Shown: positions 55,122-62,905 of the stretch, in pieces
Layout of the letters: each line of letters begins with the position of its first letter
Numbering within the stretch: the first letter of the stretch is position 1
NCBI GenBank assembly: GCA_016704425.1
Contig: JADJAC010000011.1
Coordinates: 1,178,001-1,242,000, forward strand
Direction of reading: 5' to 3'
Source: Sphingomonadales bacterium
GTDB lineage: Bacteria; Pseudomonadota; Alphaproteobacteria; Sphingomonadales; Sphingomonadaceae
Length of the DNA: 64,000 bases
The notes under the pieces: generated by a model
Database searches by the model: none
What the model was told of the DNA's origin: nothing
Seen by the model: only the letters and a program-made list of their open reading frames with translations
Translations under genes and position numbers: made by a program

Positions 55122-55392
55122 TTATCTCAATAAAACTAATATAAACCAATGATATGAAACTATTCTTGTTCAAGATGCCCCCAAAAAGGCCCCCAAGCAA
55201 TAGCGATTCCACTGCAGCTGCCGAATGGCTTAAGGCATAGCTCAGCGGAGACTATCCGAATCTGCCAACTGCGAGTTTGGATTAAGCTGTCAGGTTTGGC
55301 TAAGGGACCCTGCGAACATCGGACATCTAATGCCTCAGTTGCCTTGGTATCGAGTAATTTTGAACGCTTGACGAAGTTCTTTTGGGCTCTTC
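55122..55392. other. AT-rich non-coding stretch beside the attachment remnant
   Basis: No gene can be supported here. The first part is AT-rich and unlike cysQ, and contains a GCCCCCAAAAAGGCCCCCAA motif. Short open frames on both strands have no recognisable content. It probably is the end of a former island. Confidence 0.4.
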
Positions 55393-57504
55393 CTATTGGT
55401 AATACATCTGTGCCTTCAGCCGCTGTCGGAACTTATGCAGTAGCGGCTCGGTGTAGCCATTGGACTGCTCAACCCCTTCAAACACCAGCGCACGCGCTGC
55501 CTGATAGGCAAGGCTGCTTTCAGGATTGCTTGCCATGGCCCGGTAGAGCGGATCACCGACGTTCTGCGAATCAACCTTAGCCGCCATGCTTAGCAGCGCC
55601 TCGTCGACCTGCTCGGCTGTCACTATGCCATGAAACATCCAGTTTGCGAGGTGCTGGCTGGAAATTCGCAGTGTCGCGCGATCTTCCATCAGACCAACCT
55701 CGTTGATATCGGGAACCTTGGAGCAGCCGACCCCTTGGTCGACCCAGCGCACTACATAGCCAAGTATGCTCTGAGCGTTGTTGTAGATTTCCTCACGTAA
55801 CTCTTCGGCAGACCAGTTGTAGCCAGCGACAACGGGTATGGTCAGCAACGCGTCGAGCGAAGCGATCTCTTCGGCACGGCGCTCCGCTTGGCGGGCAAAG
55901 ACATCGATCTTGTGGTAGTGTGTGGCATGCAGCACCGCGGCCGTTGGCGAAGGGACCCAGGCAGTGTTGGCGCCGGCACGGGGATGGCCAATCTTCTGAG
56001 CCAACATGTCGCCCATTCGGTCGGGCATGGCCCACATGCCCTTCCCGATCTGGGCCCTGCCCGAAAGACCGCAGGCAATGCCGATCTGCACATTGCGGTC
56101 CTCGTAGGCTTGGATCCACGCGCTGGCTTTCATGTCACCCTTGCGCATCATCGGCCCAGCTCGCATCGAGGTGTGCATCTCGTCGCCGGTTCGGTCGAGG
56201 AAGCCAGTGTTGATGAACATGATGCGATCCTTCACCGCGCAGATTGTCGCGGCCAGGTTCGCGCTGGTGCGACGCTCCTCGTCCATCACCCCTATCTTTA
56301 AGGTGTGGCGGCCGAGGCCGAGCATGTCCTCAACCGCATCGAACAAGTCATTTGCAAAGGTAGCTTCCTCGGGCCCGTGCATCTTGGGCTTCACGATATA
56401 GACCGATCCCGAGCGGCTGTTGCGCACAGGGCCGGCATTATGGAGATCATGCAAAGCGATCATGCTGGTTATTATGCCATCTAAAATACCTTCGGGCGCT
56501 TCGCCGCCATCGGGCAGGAGCACAGCCGGATTGGTCATCAGGTGGCCGACATTGCGCACCAGCAGCAGCGAGCGGCCTGCCAGCACAAACGGGGTGCCAT
56601 CGGGCGCGACATAGTCCCGATCGGCGTTGAGCCGGCGGGTCATCAGCGCGCCGTCCTTCTCAAAACTGTCTTCGAGGTTGCCCTGCATCATGCCGAGCCA
56701 GTTGGCATAGGCGGCAACCTTGTCCTGAGCATCGACGGCCGCAATCGAATCCTCAAAGTCGCAGATCGTGGTAAGGGCCGCCTCCAAGACCACGTCGGCG
56801 ATACCGGCCGGATCATCTTTGCCAATCGGATGGCTGTGGTCGATCACGACTTCGATGTGCAGGTCATTGTTCACGAGCAACAGGTTGTCGGCCGAGTGGC
56901 CGACCAGCTGGGCAGGATCGCGGAGTACAGGATGACCGCCGGTCCAGTCGGCCCAACTACCCGCGGCAAGCGGTGCCACCTCATCAAGAAAGGTCTTCGT
57001 CCAAGCGATGACCGCAGCCCCTCGAGCCGCGTCATAGCCCTCGCCGACTGGCTTACCAAGGATGGCATCGGTGCCATAAAGCGCGTCGTAGAGACTACCC
57101 CAGCGCGCATTGGCCGCATTAAGCAGGAAGCGAGCGTTGAGCACCGGCACCACGAGCTGCGGCCCGGCAGTGCTGGCCAGTTCACTATCCACGTCCTGCG
57201 GCGAAACGGTGAATGGATCAGGCTCAGCAACGAGATAGCCTATTTCAGTGAGGAACACCTTATAGGCGGCGATGTCGAGCGGCTGACCCGCGCGGGTCAA
57301 ATGCCAGCCATCTATTGCGTTCTGCAGCTCGTCTCGCCGTGCCAATAGCTGGCGATTGAGCGGGACGAAACGCGCGAAAATGGCAGCCGCGCCTGACCAG
57401 AAAGCGTCCTCCGCAAGACCGGTGCCAGGAAGTGCGCGCGCCTCGATGAAAGCAGCCAACTCGGCCGCCACTTTCAGTCCCGCCCTGTCAACATATTCAG
57501 TCAC
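55393..57504 (-). CDS. glcB: Malate synthase G
   Basis: A 703-residue enzyme condensing glyoxylate and acetyl-CoA to malate. Isoform G marks: VLNARFLLNAANARWGSLYD, LTTICDFEDSIAAVDAQDK, IGVMDEERRTSANLAA (catalytic Arg region), MHGPEEATF and the late GYVVRWVDQGVGCSKVPDIN with the conserved Cys. Length is normal and the frame intact. GTG 57504 is preferred because AGGAGAG lies 7 bases before it; GTG 57510 is too close. In this neighbourhood it would consume glyoxylate from a methylaspartate-type pathway or the glyoxylate bypass; no isocitrate lyase is in the window. Confidence 0.93.
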   Translation of the reverse strand: MTEYVDRAGLKVAAELAAFIEARALPGTGLAEDAFWSGAAAIFARFVPLNRQLLARRDELQNAIDGWHLTRAGQPLDIAAYKVFLTEIGYLVAEPDPFTVSPQDVDSELASTAGPQLVVPVLNARFLLNAANARWGSLYDALYGTDAILGKPVGEGYDAARGAAVIAWTKTFLDEVAPLAAGSWADWTGGHPVLRDPAQLVGHSADNLLLVNNDLHIEVVIDHSHPIGKDDPAGIADVVLEAALTTICDFEDSIAAVDAQDKVAAYANWLGMMQGNLEDSFEKDGALMTRRLNADRDYVAPDGTPFVLAGRSLLLVRNVGHLMTNPAVLLPDGGEAPEGILDGIITSMIALHDLHNAGPVRNSRSGSVYIVKPKMHGPEEATFANDLFDAVEDMLGLGRHTLKIGVMDEERRTSANLAATICAVKDRIMFINTGFLDRTGDEMHTSMRAGPMMRKGDMKASAWIQAYEDRNVQIGIACGLSGRAQIGKGMWAMPDRMGDMLAQKIGHPRAGANTAWVPSPTAAVLHATHYHKIDVFARQAERRAEEIASLDALLTIPVVAGYNWSAEELREEIYNNAQSILGYVVRWVDQGVGCSKVPDINEVGLMEDRATLRISSQHLANWMFHGIVTAEQVDEALLSMAAKVDSQNVGDPLYRAMASNPESSLAYQAARALVFEGVEQSNGYTEPLLHKFRQRLKAQMYYQ

Positions 57505-57524
57505 GTACACTCTCCTGCCAGTCG

Positions 57525-57800
57525 TCAGACCTCGATCGGATCATCTGACATCAGCATGGTGACGACGTGAAAATCGTCGGACAATTCGAACAGCACTTCC
57601 TGTCCCTGCTTCAGGTAAAACGCGTCGCCCACTGCAAGATTGATCGGTTCGCCGCTGTCGACAGTGATCTTCGCGCTACCAGCGATGACATAGGAGAAGT
57701 CATCGAAAGGCATAATCATGCGGGCTGTGCCAGATTCGCGAAAGCTGGCCGCCATCCGCTTGCGATCCGCGGAATGGTAAAACCGATCCAAGTGCGACAT
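57525..57800 (-). CDS. Cupin-domain protein, N-terminus probably altered by rearrangement
   Basis: A 91-residue cupin with MIMPFDDFSYVIAGSAKITV and the INLAVGDAFYLKQGQEVLFE barrel strands. Its present ATG and first codons (MSHLDR) are the antisense of mutE codons for RHGTPD-region residues, so this start was created by the rearrangement at about 57783; the original N-terminus is lost. It lies 20 bases upstream of glcB on the same strand. Function unknown; it may be inactive. Confidence 0.55.
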   Translation of the reverse strand: MSHLDRFYHSADRKRMAASFRESGTARMIMPFDDFSYVIAGSAKITVDSGEPINLAVGDAFYLKQGQEVLFELSDDFHVVTMLMSDDPIEV

Positions 57801-58829
57801 GGTACGCCTGATGCTAGGCTTCTTGCTGAGATCACCCTCGCCGCGGGTTTCTCGAGTTATGAGGGCGGTGGCATCTCCTACAATGTTCCATACGCCAAAC
57901 GCGTTTCTCTCGAACGGTCGATACGCGATTGGCAATATTGTGATAGGCTAATCGGCCTTTACGAGGAGCAAGGAGTCCGCCTCAACAGGGAGCCTTTTGG
58001 TCCTTTGACCGGCACTTTGGTTCCGCCGTTTATTTCTCATGTGGTCGCTATTTCGGAAGGCCTTCTTGCCCTTGAGCAGGGTGTTAGATGCATTACCCTA
58101 GGCTATGGTCAGTGCGGCAATATCGTTCAGGACATCGCGGCCCTTCGCTCGTTGCGAAAGTTGGCCCATCATTACTTTCTCAACGCTGGATACAGTGGTT
58201 ACGATCTGACCACCGTCTTCCATCAATGGATGGGCGGTTTCCCCGAAGATGAGGCGCAGGCCACTGCGGTCATCTGCCTCGGCGCCTTGGTCGCCAAGCA
58301 GGCGCAAGCCACAAAGATCATCGTCAAGACACCTCATGAAGCGAGCGGCGTCCCGACCGGGGCTGCAAACATCGCTGGACTAAAAGCAACGCGCCAAATG
58401 ATCAACATGGTTGCCGATCAGGGGTTGGTGAATAGCCCGGACATTACGGTAGAGACTGAAATCATCGAGGCCGAAGTCCATTCGGTGATGCGTGAGATAT
58501 TTCGGCTCGGGAAGGGCGATCTTGCACGTGGTGTTGTCGCAGCCTTTCGAGCAGGTGTAATCGATATCCCATTTGCGCCTGCGGTCGCCAATCTCGGCAA
58601 GCTTACGCCAATTCGGGATGATCAGGGCGCTGTTCGTCTTTACGAGGCAGGTAATGTCCCCCTTCCAGCCGACGTGCTTGCCTATCACCGAGACAAGATT
58701 TCCGAGCGAGCTCTAAGCGAGAAGCGCACTGCAAATTTTGACATGGTCGTCGACGACGTTCGCGCGATATCTGCATGCACGCTCGTCGGCCGCCCAACAT
58801 CTCAAGTGACGGACAACCCAATCCAATGA
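57783..58829 (+). pseudogene. mutE: Glutamate mutase subunit E (methylaspartate mutase), C-terminal fragment
   Basis: About 348 residues matching the C-terminal two-thirds of the epsilon subunit of adenosylcobalamin-dependent glutamate mutase (glutamate to 3-methylaspartate). Clear segments: RHGTPDARLLAEITLAAGF, GGGISYNVPYAKRVSLERSI, REPFGPLTGTLVPPF, TLGYGQCGNIVQDIAALRSL, TVFHQWMGGFPEDEAQ, VKTPHEASGVPTGAANIAG. Family members have about 480 residues; the missing N-terminal part lies partly at 59972-60166 on the opposite strand. The gene overlaps the methylaspartate ammonia-lyase start by 4 bases, showing they formed one operon. Confidence 0.85.
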
Positions 58830-59983
58830 AAATAAGAAACGTGTACTTCTCGAAGGGCTTCTCCGCCTTCTATTTTGATGATCAAGCCGCAATCAAGGCT
58901 GGGGCGAAGCAGGACGGTTTTGTCTACTGCGGATCTGCGCAGACGGAGGGCTTTTCGGCTATTCGTCAAAGCGGTGAGTGCATATCTATCACGCTTGAAT
59001 TGGAAGACGGTCAATTTGCGCAGGGAGATTGTGCAGCCGTACAATATTCAGGCGCTGCTGGTCGCGACTCGCTGTTCTCGACCAGCCAGTTCATTCCGCT
59101 ATTGGAAGAGAAATTGAAGCCACGCCTGATCGGCCTCGATGTAGGAAGTTTCCTCGAAAGCTCCAAATGGTTGGATGAGTTGGCCAACAATCCTCATCTT
59201 TCACATACGGCGATCCAGTATGGTGTCTCGCAAGCACTGCTCGAAGCTAGCGCCAAATCCAACCGTGCGACGATGTGCGAGATTGTTTGTCAGGAATGGA
59301 ATTTGCCTCTAGTCTCCGAGCCTCTGAAGCTTTTCGGTCAGAGTGGTGACGATCGCTATTCTGCTGTCGACAAGATGATCCTGAAGGGCGTGAGTGCCCT
59401 CCCCCATGGCTTGATCAACAATGTCCCGAAAAAGCTCGGCGAAGAGGGTGGCAAACTTGCGGAATATGTCGCTTGGCTTTCCCATCGGATACTCGCGCTC
59501 CGAGACGATGCCGCGTATCATCCTACACTGCACATCGACGTCTATGGGACCATCGGCCTCATATTCGATAATGATGCCGAAAGGATAGCTGACTACCTCG
59601 TTCTTCTTGAGGCCCGCGCTGATCCCTTTCAGCTCTACATCGAAGGGCCCGCCGACGCAGGATCAAAAGCCGGTCAGATTGCGCTTCTAAAACTGATCCG
59701 CGAAGCGCTGTATAGACGAGGAAGCTCGGTCAAGATTGTGGCCGATGAATGGTGTAATACTCTAAACGATGTTAAAGATTTCGCGGACGAAGCATGCTGC
59801 GACATGGTTCAAATCAAAACCCCTGAGCAGGCGGTTGCTGCTCCACTTGCGTCCTGTCATTTCGCCCAAGGTGGGGCAAGGGTCATCAAGATCGAGCGCG
59901 AAGATGGCGATTTCGCGCGCAGATATGACCTGGCTGCCAAGGGGTCATCCTCCTATTTCGTGTGGGCTATCCTTGTCGACTGA
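58826..59983 (+). pseudogene. Methylaspartate ammonia-lyase truncated and fused to a CoA-transferase fragment
   Basis: Residues 1-333 are methylaspartate ammonia-lyase (3-methylaspartate to mesaconate plus ammonia): catalytic His194 in LPHGLINN, metal ligands in TLHIDVYG, LYIEGPADAG and IVADEWCN, and Gln329-x-Lys331 in MVQIKTP. The normal enzyme has about 413 residues; the last 80, with a conserved Thr-Cys pair, are missing. From residue 334 the sequence EQAVAAPLASCHF and GARVIKIEREDGDFARRYD, up to SSYFVW, is the N-terminal part of a CaiB/BaiF CoA-transferase. The reading frame is kept by chance across the join. The product is unlikely to work. This is a deletion scar joining neighbouring operon genes. 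Confidence 0.85.
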
Positions 59984-59993
59984 GTCGACAAGG
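59971..59993. repeat. Perfect palindrome at the rearrangement junction
   Basis: CCTTGTCGAC - TGA - GTCGACAAGG has 10-base arms. It lies inside the mutE N-terminal fragment (encoding VDSVDK) right at the inversion breakpoint and supplies the stop codon of the lyase/transferase chimera. Confidence 0.8.
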
Positions 59994-60166
59994 CGCACGC
60001 AACCTTCGACTCCATGGTTTACCGCCGGGAAGCCATTGAGCAACGACGTGCCCGCCTCGCGAGATCGGTCAATGCCTGCCTGAGCATCTAAATAGCGGTT
60101 ATGCCTGGTGTAAGCGTCGATCGTGGTAGGAAGAACGTCACAGTGTCCGTCGTCAGATAATTTGAG
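59972..60166 (-). pseudogene. mutE: Glutamate mutase subunit E, N-terminal fragment on the opposite strand
   Basis: On the minus strand the sequence reads LSDDGHCDVLPTTIDAYTRH, then SLLNGFPAVNHGVEGC, then VRLVDSVDK, which matches the N-terminal third of MutE directly before the RHGTPD segment. Its last codon (AAG, 59972-59974) fits the first codons at 57783 (PIQVRHGTPD) if the segment between is flipped. The very N-terminus is missing at the edge of the IS element. No start codon. Confidence 0.8.
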
Positions 60167-60219
60167 ACATATGTTGGGTTAAAACAGTTGAGCGTTTGGG
60201 TCCATGTGTAGGGTTGATG

Positions 60220-61214
60220 TTATGCGGCAAGCTTGCGGTGATGCAAGCGCCTTTGTTCGATGGTTTTTCGTTTGATCCTTTCGCGTTGTTTGATGATGGC
60301 TTTTGCCCTGCCGAAGTAGACGTCGGCGGGCGTAACGTTGTTCAGACTCTCGTGGTAGCGCTGATGGTTGTAATGTTCGACGAACGCTTCGATCTGGGCT
60401 TCAAGGTCGCCGGGCAGATAGTAATTTTCCAGCAGGATGCGGTTTTTCAGGTCTGGTGCCAGCGTTCGATCTTCCCCTGTGTTTGGGGATGGAATGGCGC
60501 GCCGCGCACATGGCTCATGCCGTTGTCGGCGAGGAAGTCCGCCAGTTCGCCAGCAACATAGCTGGGACCATTGTCCGATAGCAGCCGCGGTTTGTGTAGT
60601 ACGTGCACCGACGCACAGCCAGAAGCTGCCAACGCCAGTTCAAGTGTGTCGGTGACATCTTCAGCACGCATCGTCGTGCATAGCTTCCACGCGATGATGT
60701 AGCGCGAGTAATCGTCGAGGATGGTGGACAGATAATACCAGCCCCAGCCAATGATCTTGAGATAGGTAAAATCGGTCTGCCACAGCTGGTTGATGGCGGT
60801 CGTCTTGTCCTTGAACTCGCTGGCGGCCTTCATGACGATAAAGGCAGGGCTGGTAATCAGGTCATGCGCCTTCAGCAGCCTGTAAACGCTGGCTTCTGAT
60901 ACGAAGTAGCGCTTGGTGTCGGTAAACGTCACCGCAAGCTCTCTGGGCGATAGGTCAGTGCGCTCCAGCGCCAAATCAAGGATATCGCAGCGCACCTTGT
61001 CAGGGATGCGGTTCCAACCCCGCTTGGGGCCTGGGCGCCGATCCTCCAGTGCCTCAGCGCCAAAGCGCAGATACAGATCATACCAGCGGTAGAAGGTAGG
61101 CCGGGCAATGCCCAGCTTATCCAGAGTTTGTTTAGCGGACAGTTGCGATTGCTCGACAATACGGATGATCTCGAGCTTCTCGGATGCGGGATATCTCATT
61201 CTTCGTCTCCCCAT
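60220..61214 (-). pseudogene. IS3-family transposase orfB, frameshifted
   Basis: An HTH region (YPASEKLEIIRIVEQSQLSA, GIARPTFYRWYDLYLRFG) is followed by an rve/DDE integrase core: LWQTDFTYLKIIGWGWYYLS, LLSDNGPSYVAGELADFL and GAPFHPQTQGKIERWHQT. The frame then stops at 60447. Adding one G to the GG at 60450-60451 restores LKNRILLENYYLPGDLEAQI and a normal end at 60220, giving 331 residues. Confidence 0.85.
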
Positions 61215-61505
61215 CCGCGATCATGCTTTTTTTAAGCAGCCGCATCTCCAGCATCTGCTCAGCCACAACTTCCTTCAGATCCCGGGCCTCGCGGCGCAGA
61301 TCGCGCACTTTCGTCGGTGTTGGCGGCGCGCGACGTGTCCCCTGCCAACCGGCGCTTGCCAGCCTCCATGAAGTCCTTTGACCATTTGTAATACACGCCC
61401 TGTGCAATGCCTTCGCGGCGGCACAGTTCGGCAATGCTATCTTCGCCGCGCAGGCCTTCCAGCACGATCCGGATCTTCTCCTCCGCGCCATATTGCTTGC
61501 GCGTG
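61132..61505 (-). pseudogene. IS3-family orfA (HTH_Tnp_1), 5'-truncated and frameshifted
   Basis: RKQYGAEEKIRIVLEGLRGE, LCRREGIAQGVYYKWSKDFM and EAGKRRLAGDT make the helix-turn-helix. One extra T in the TTT at 61309-61311 (plus strand) shifts the frame before VRDLRREARDLKEVVAEQML and LEMRLLKKSMIADGE. No start codon is found upstream before a stop. It binds IS ends in intact elements. Confidence 0.75.
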
Positions 61506-61592
61506 GCACGGCGGATTCCGGATCACACGAGCACGAGTGGGCAGGCATCGAGGCAGCAATGGTGCGCTCGTTTGCGTGAGGACCCACCCGGT

Positions 61593-62252
61593 ATGACGCT
61601 TCCAGGTCAGCTAATCACCGCCGTGGATATGGCCGTTGCGAGCGGAATAGATCCCAAGCGCTTCCGAGCAGCCCTTAGGGCGGCAAGCCTTGGTTGGCAT
61701 CCGCACAATGGACGTTGGGAGGTCGTGCAAGGAAGCGATCAGCACCAAGACATGGAAAGGGTCATGGCGCAGCTGGGCGGATGGCGGATCAACAACCTCC
61801 GGTCGCCGTCAAACACAGCACAAGACGTGTCCCGGTCCGCAACTCGCGACGAGCATTATGTGCTCGATCTCTGTGACGTAATTCTCGGACTGAAGGCGGT
61901 CCGGCAGCATTGCTTTCCTTTTTTGACCGGTGATCCAGATTGGCGTGGGTGCCGGAAGCCACTGCCTGTCGATGGTTTTTATCCAGCTCTCGGGCTCGTC
62001 GTGGAATATCATGAGCGCCAACACCGAGAACGTGTCGGCTTCTTCGATGATAAGCCAACGGTTTCTGGCGTGCCTCGAGGCGAACAGCGCCGGATATATG
62101 ATGAGCGCCGCGCCGATTTGCTGCCGAGGCATGGCTACAGTCTAGTCGTTCTCAATGTGGATGAATTCGCGCACGATAGGGCCAAGCGCCTGCTCAGGAC
62201 CCCACAAGATCAGGCTGTTGTCAGCCGCCGCCTTGCAAGTTTTATCGGCTGA
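61593..62252 (+). CDS. Endonuclease-like hypothetical protein (VSR/DUF559-like core)
   Basis: A 219-residue protein. The C-terminal part has VDGFYPALGLVVEYHERQH, then RRIYDERRADLLPRHGYSLV and VLNVDEF. The Asp/Glu-x-His...Arg-x-Asp-Leu-Leu pattern resembles PD-(D/E)XK nucleases of the VSR/DUF559 type. The N-terminal part has no recognised domain. ATG 61593 is used with GAGGA upstream. It could belong to a defence or restriction system of the island, but no methylase is near. Moderate confidence in the fold, low in the function. Confidence 0.6.
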   Translation: MTLPGQLITAVDMAVASGIDPKRFRAALRAASLGWHPHNGRWEVVQGSDQHQDMERVMAQLGGWRINNLRSPSNTAQDVSRSATRDEHYVLDLCDVILGLKAVRQHCFPFLTGDPDWRGCRKPLPVDGFYPALGLVVEYHERQHRERVGFFDDKPTVSGVPRGEQRRIYDERRADLLPRHGYSLVVLNVDEFAHDRAKRLLRTPQDQAVVSRRLASFIG

Positions 62253-62280
62253 TTAATGGATATTGGGGCAATGGTGCAAA

Positions 62281-62676
62281 ATGGCCAATGAACCTCGCAC
62301 CCCACGACTTGCTGTCTTGATTGACGCAGACAATGCATCCTCCCGGATCGCACCGCGCCTCTTTGAAGAGATTGCAAAGATCGGTGAGGCAAGCGTTCGC
62401 CGCATTTACGGCGATTTCTCCGGTACCAGGCTCAAATCTTGGGCCGACGTTCTCGCCACTCACGCGATCAAGGCGCACCAGAACTTTGCGTATAACCTCG
62501 GTGACGATGCCGATACCACTGCTGCTATTGCCGGGCAGTTGGCTGGTGCGATCTACGGAGCATCGTCAATTCGGCAGTCGTGGCTCGATAAGCTGGCCTG
62601 GCGCGACGAGATTGAGTCTCTCGCTCGCCGCTTGGCTTTCCCGACGGCATCGCGGCTATCTGGCACGCAAAGCTAA
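62281..62676 (+). pseudogene. Chimera of an NYN-domain N-terminus and an ADP-ribosylglycohydrolase C-terminus
   Basis: Residues 1-72 are the start of an NYN/LabA-like PIN-fold protein (PRLAVLIDADNASSRIAPRL, RIYGDFSGTRLKSWADVL, AIKAHQNFAY). From residue 73 the sequence LGDDADTTAAIAGQLAGAIY and WLDKLAWRDEIESLARRL is the C-terminal end of an ADP-ribosylglycohydrolase. Neither domain is complete, so both genes are broken and joined in frame, as in the lyase/transferase chimera 2.5 kb to the left. Confidence 0.8.
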
Positions 62677-62729
62677 CAGGCGCCCGCCATGCGGCGAAAG
62701 CGCTATCTAATTGAAAATTTTGGAGAAAG

Positions 62730-62774
62730 TGGTGGACGCACTTGGGCTTGAACCAAGGACCCGCTGATTAAGAG
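62730..62774 (-). repeat. 3' half of a tRNA-Lys(CUU) gene, attachment site of an integrated element
   Basis: On the minus strand, from the 3' end: CCA, discriminator A, acceptor strand TGCGTCC, T-arm CTTGG-TTCAAGC-CCAAG, variable region, anticodon-stem strand TCAGC and anticodon loop CTCTTAA (anticodon CTT). Beyond the loop tRNA similarity stops; instead ATCAG (62780-62784) mirrors CTGAT (62764-62768), GGGTCCT (62786-62792) mirrors AGGACCC (62756-62762), and GCGTCC (62796-62801) mirrors GGACGC (62734-62739). This fits an att site with crossover in the anticodon loop. The integrase gene follows. Confidence 0.75.
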
Positions 62775-62882
62775 CCATGATCAGAGGGTCCTAGCGCGTC
62801 CGCATGTGTCCAAGAATGGCGGAAATCTGCGATTCATAGTCCGCATCGTTCTTGAAATGTTCGCCAGTATCCACTACAAAAA

Positions 62883-62897
62883 GCTACCTAAGGTAGC
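62883..62897. promoter_or_regulatory. Perfect inverted repeat overlapping the integrase ribosome-binding region
   Basis: GCTACCT - A - AGGTAGC ends 8 bases before the integrase ATG. It could be an operator for autorepression or hide the ribosome-binding site in an mRNA hairpin. Between the att site and here the sequence is non-coding. Confidence 0.4.
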
Positions 62898-62905
62898 AGG
62901 TGCAT

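Larger units (their letters stand above)
60167..61510 (-). mobile_element. Degenerate IS3-family insertion sequence
   Basis: It contains remnants of orfA and orfB of an IS3-type element on the minus strand. The left edge is set where mutE similarity ends; the right edge is set at the loss of orfA similarity. Both are approximate, and I could not find matching terminal inverted repeats or a target duplication. orfA lacks a start codon, which suggests the right end is truncated. Both ORFs carry frameshifts, so the element is probably immobile. Confidence 0.75.

Noticed and set aside
57567..57782. Upstream extension of the mutE C-terminal frame
   Set aside because: It runs antisense through the cupin gene; MutE similarity starts only at about 57783, so the extension is not part of the gene.
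61200..61240. Programmed frameshift at the A7 tract between IS orfA and orfB
   Set aside because: Shifting into the orfB frame meets a stop codon before the orfB ATG, so separate initiation of orfB is more likely.
62730..62801. A complete functional tRNA-Lys gene
   Set aside because: The acceptor, T-arm and anticodon loop are present, but there is no D-arm and the 5' anticodon strand does not pair as in a tRNA; an attachment site explains it better.
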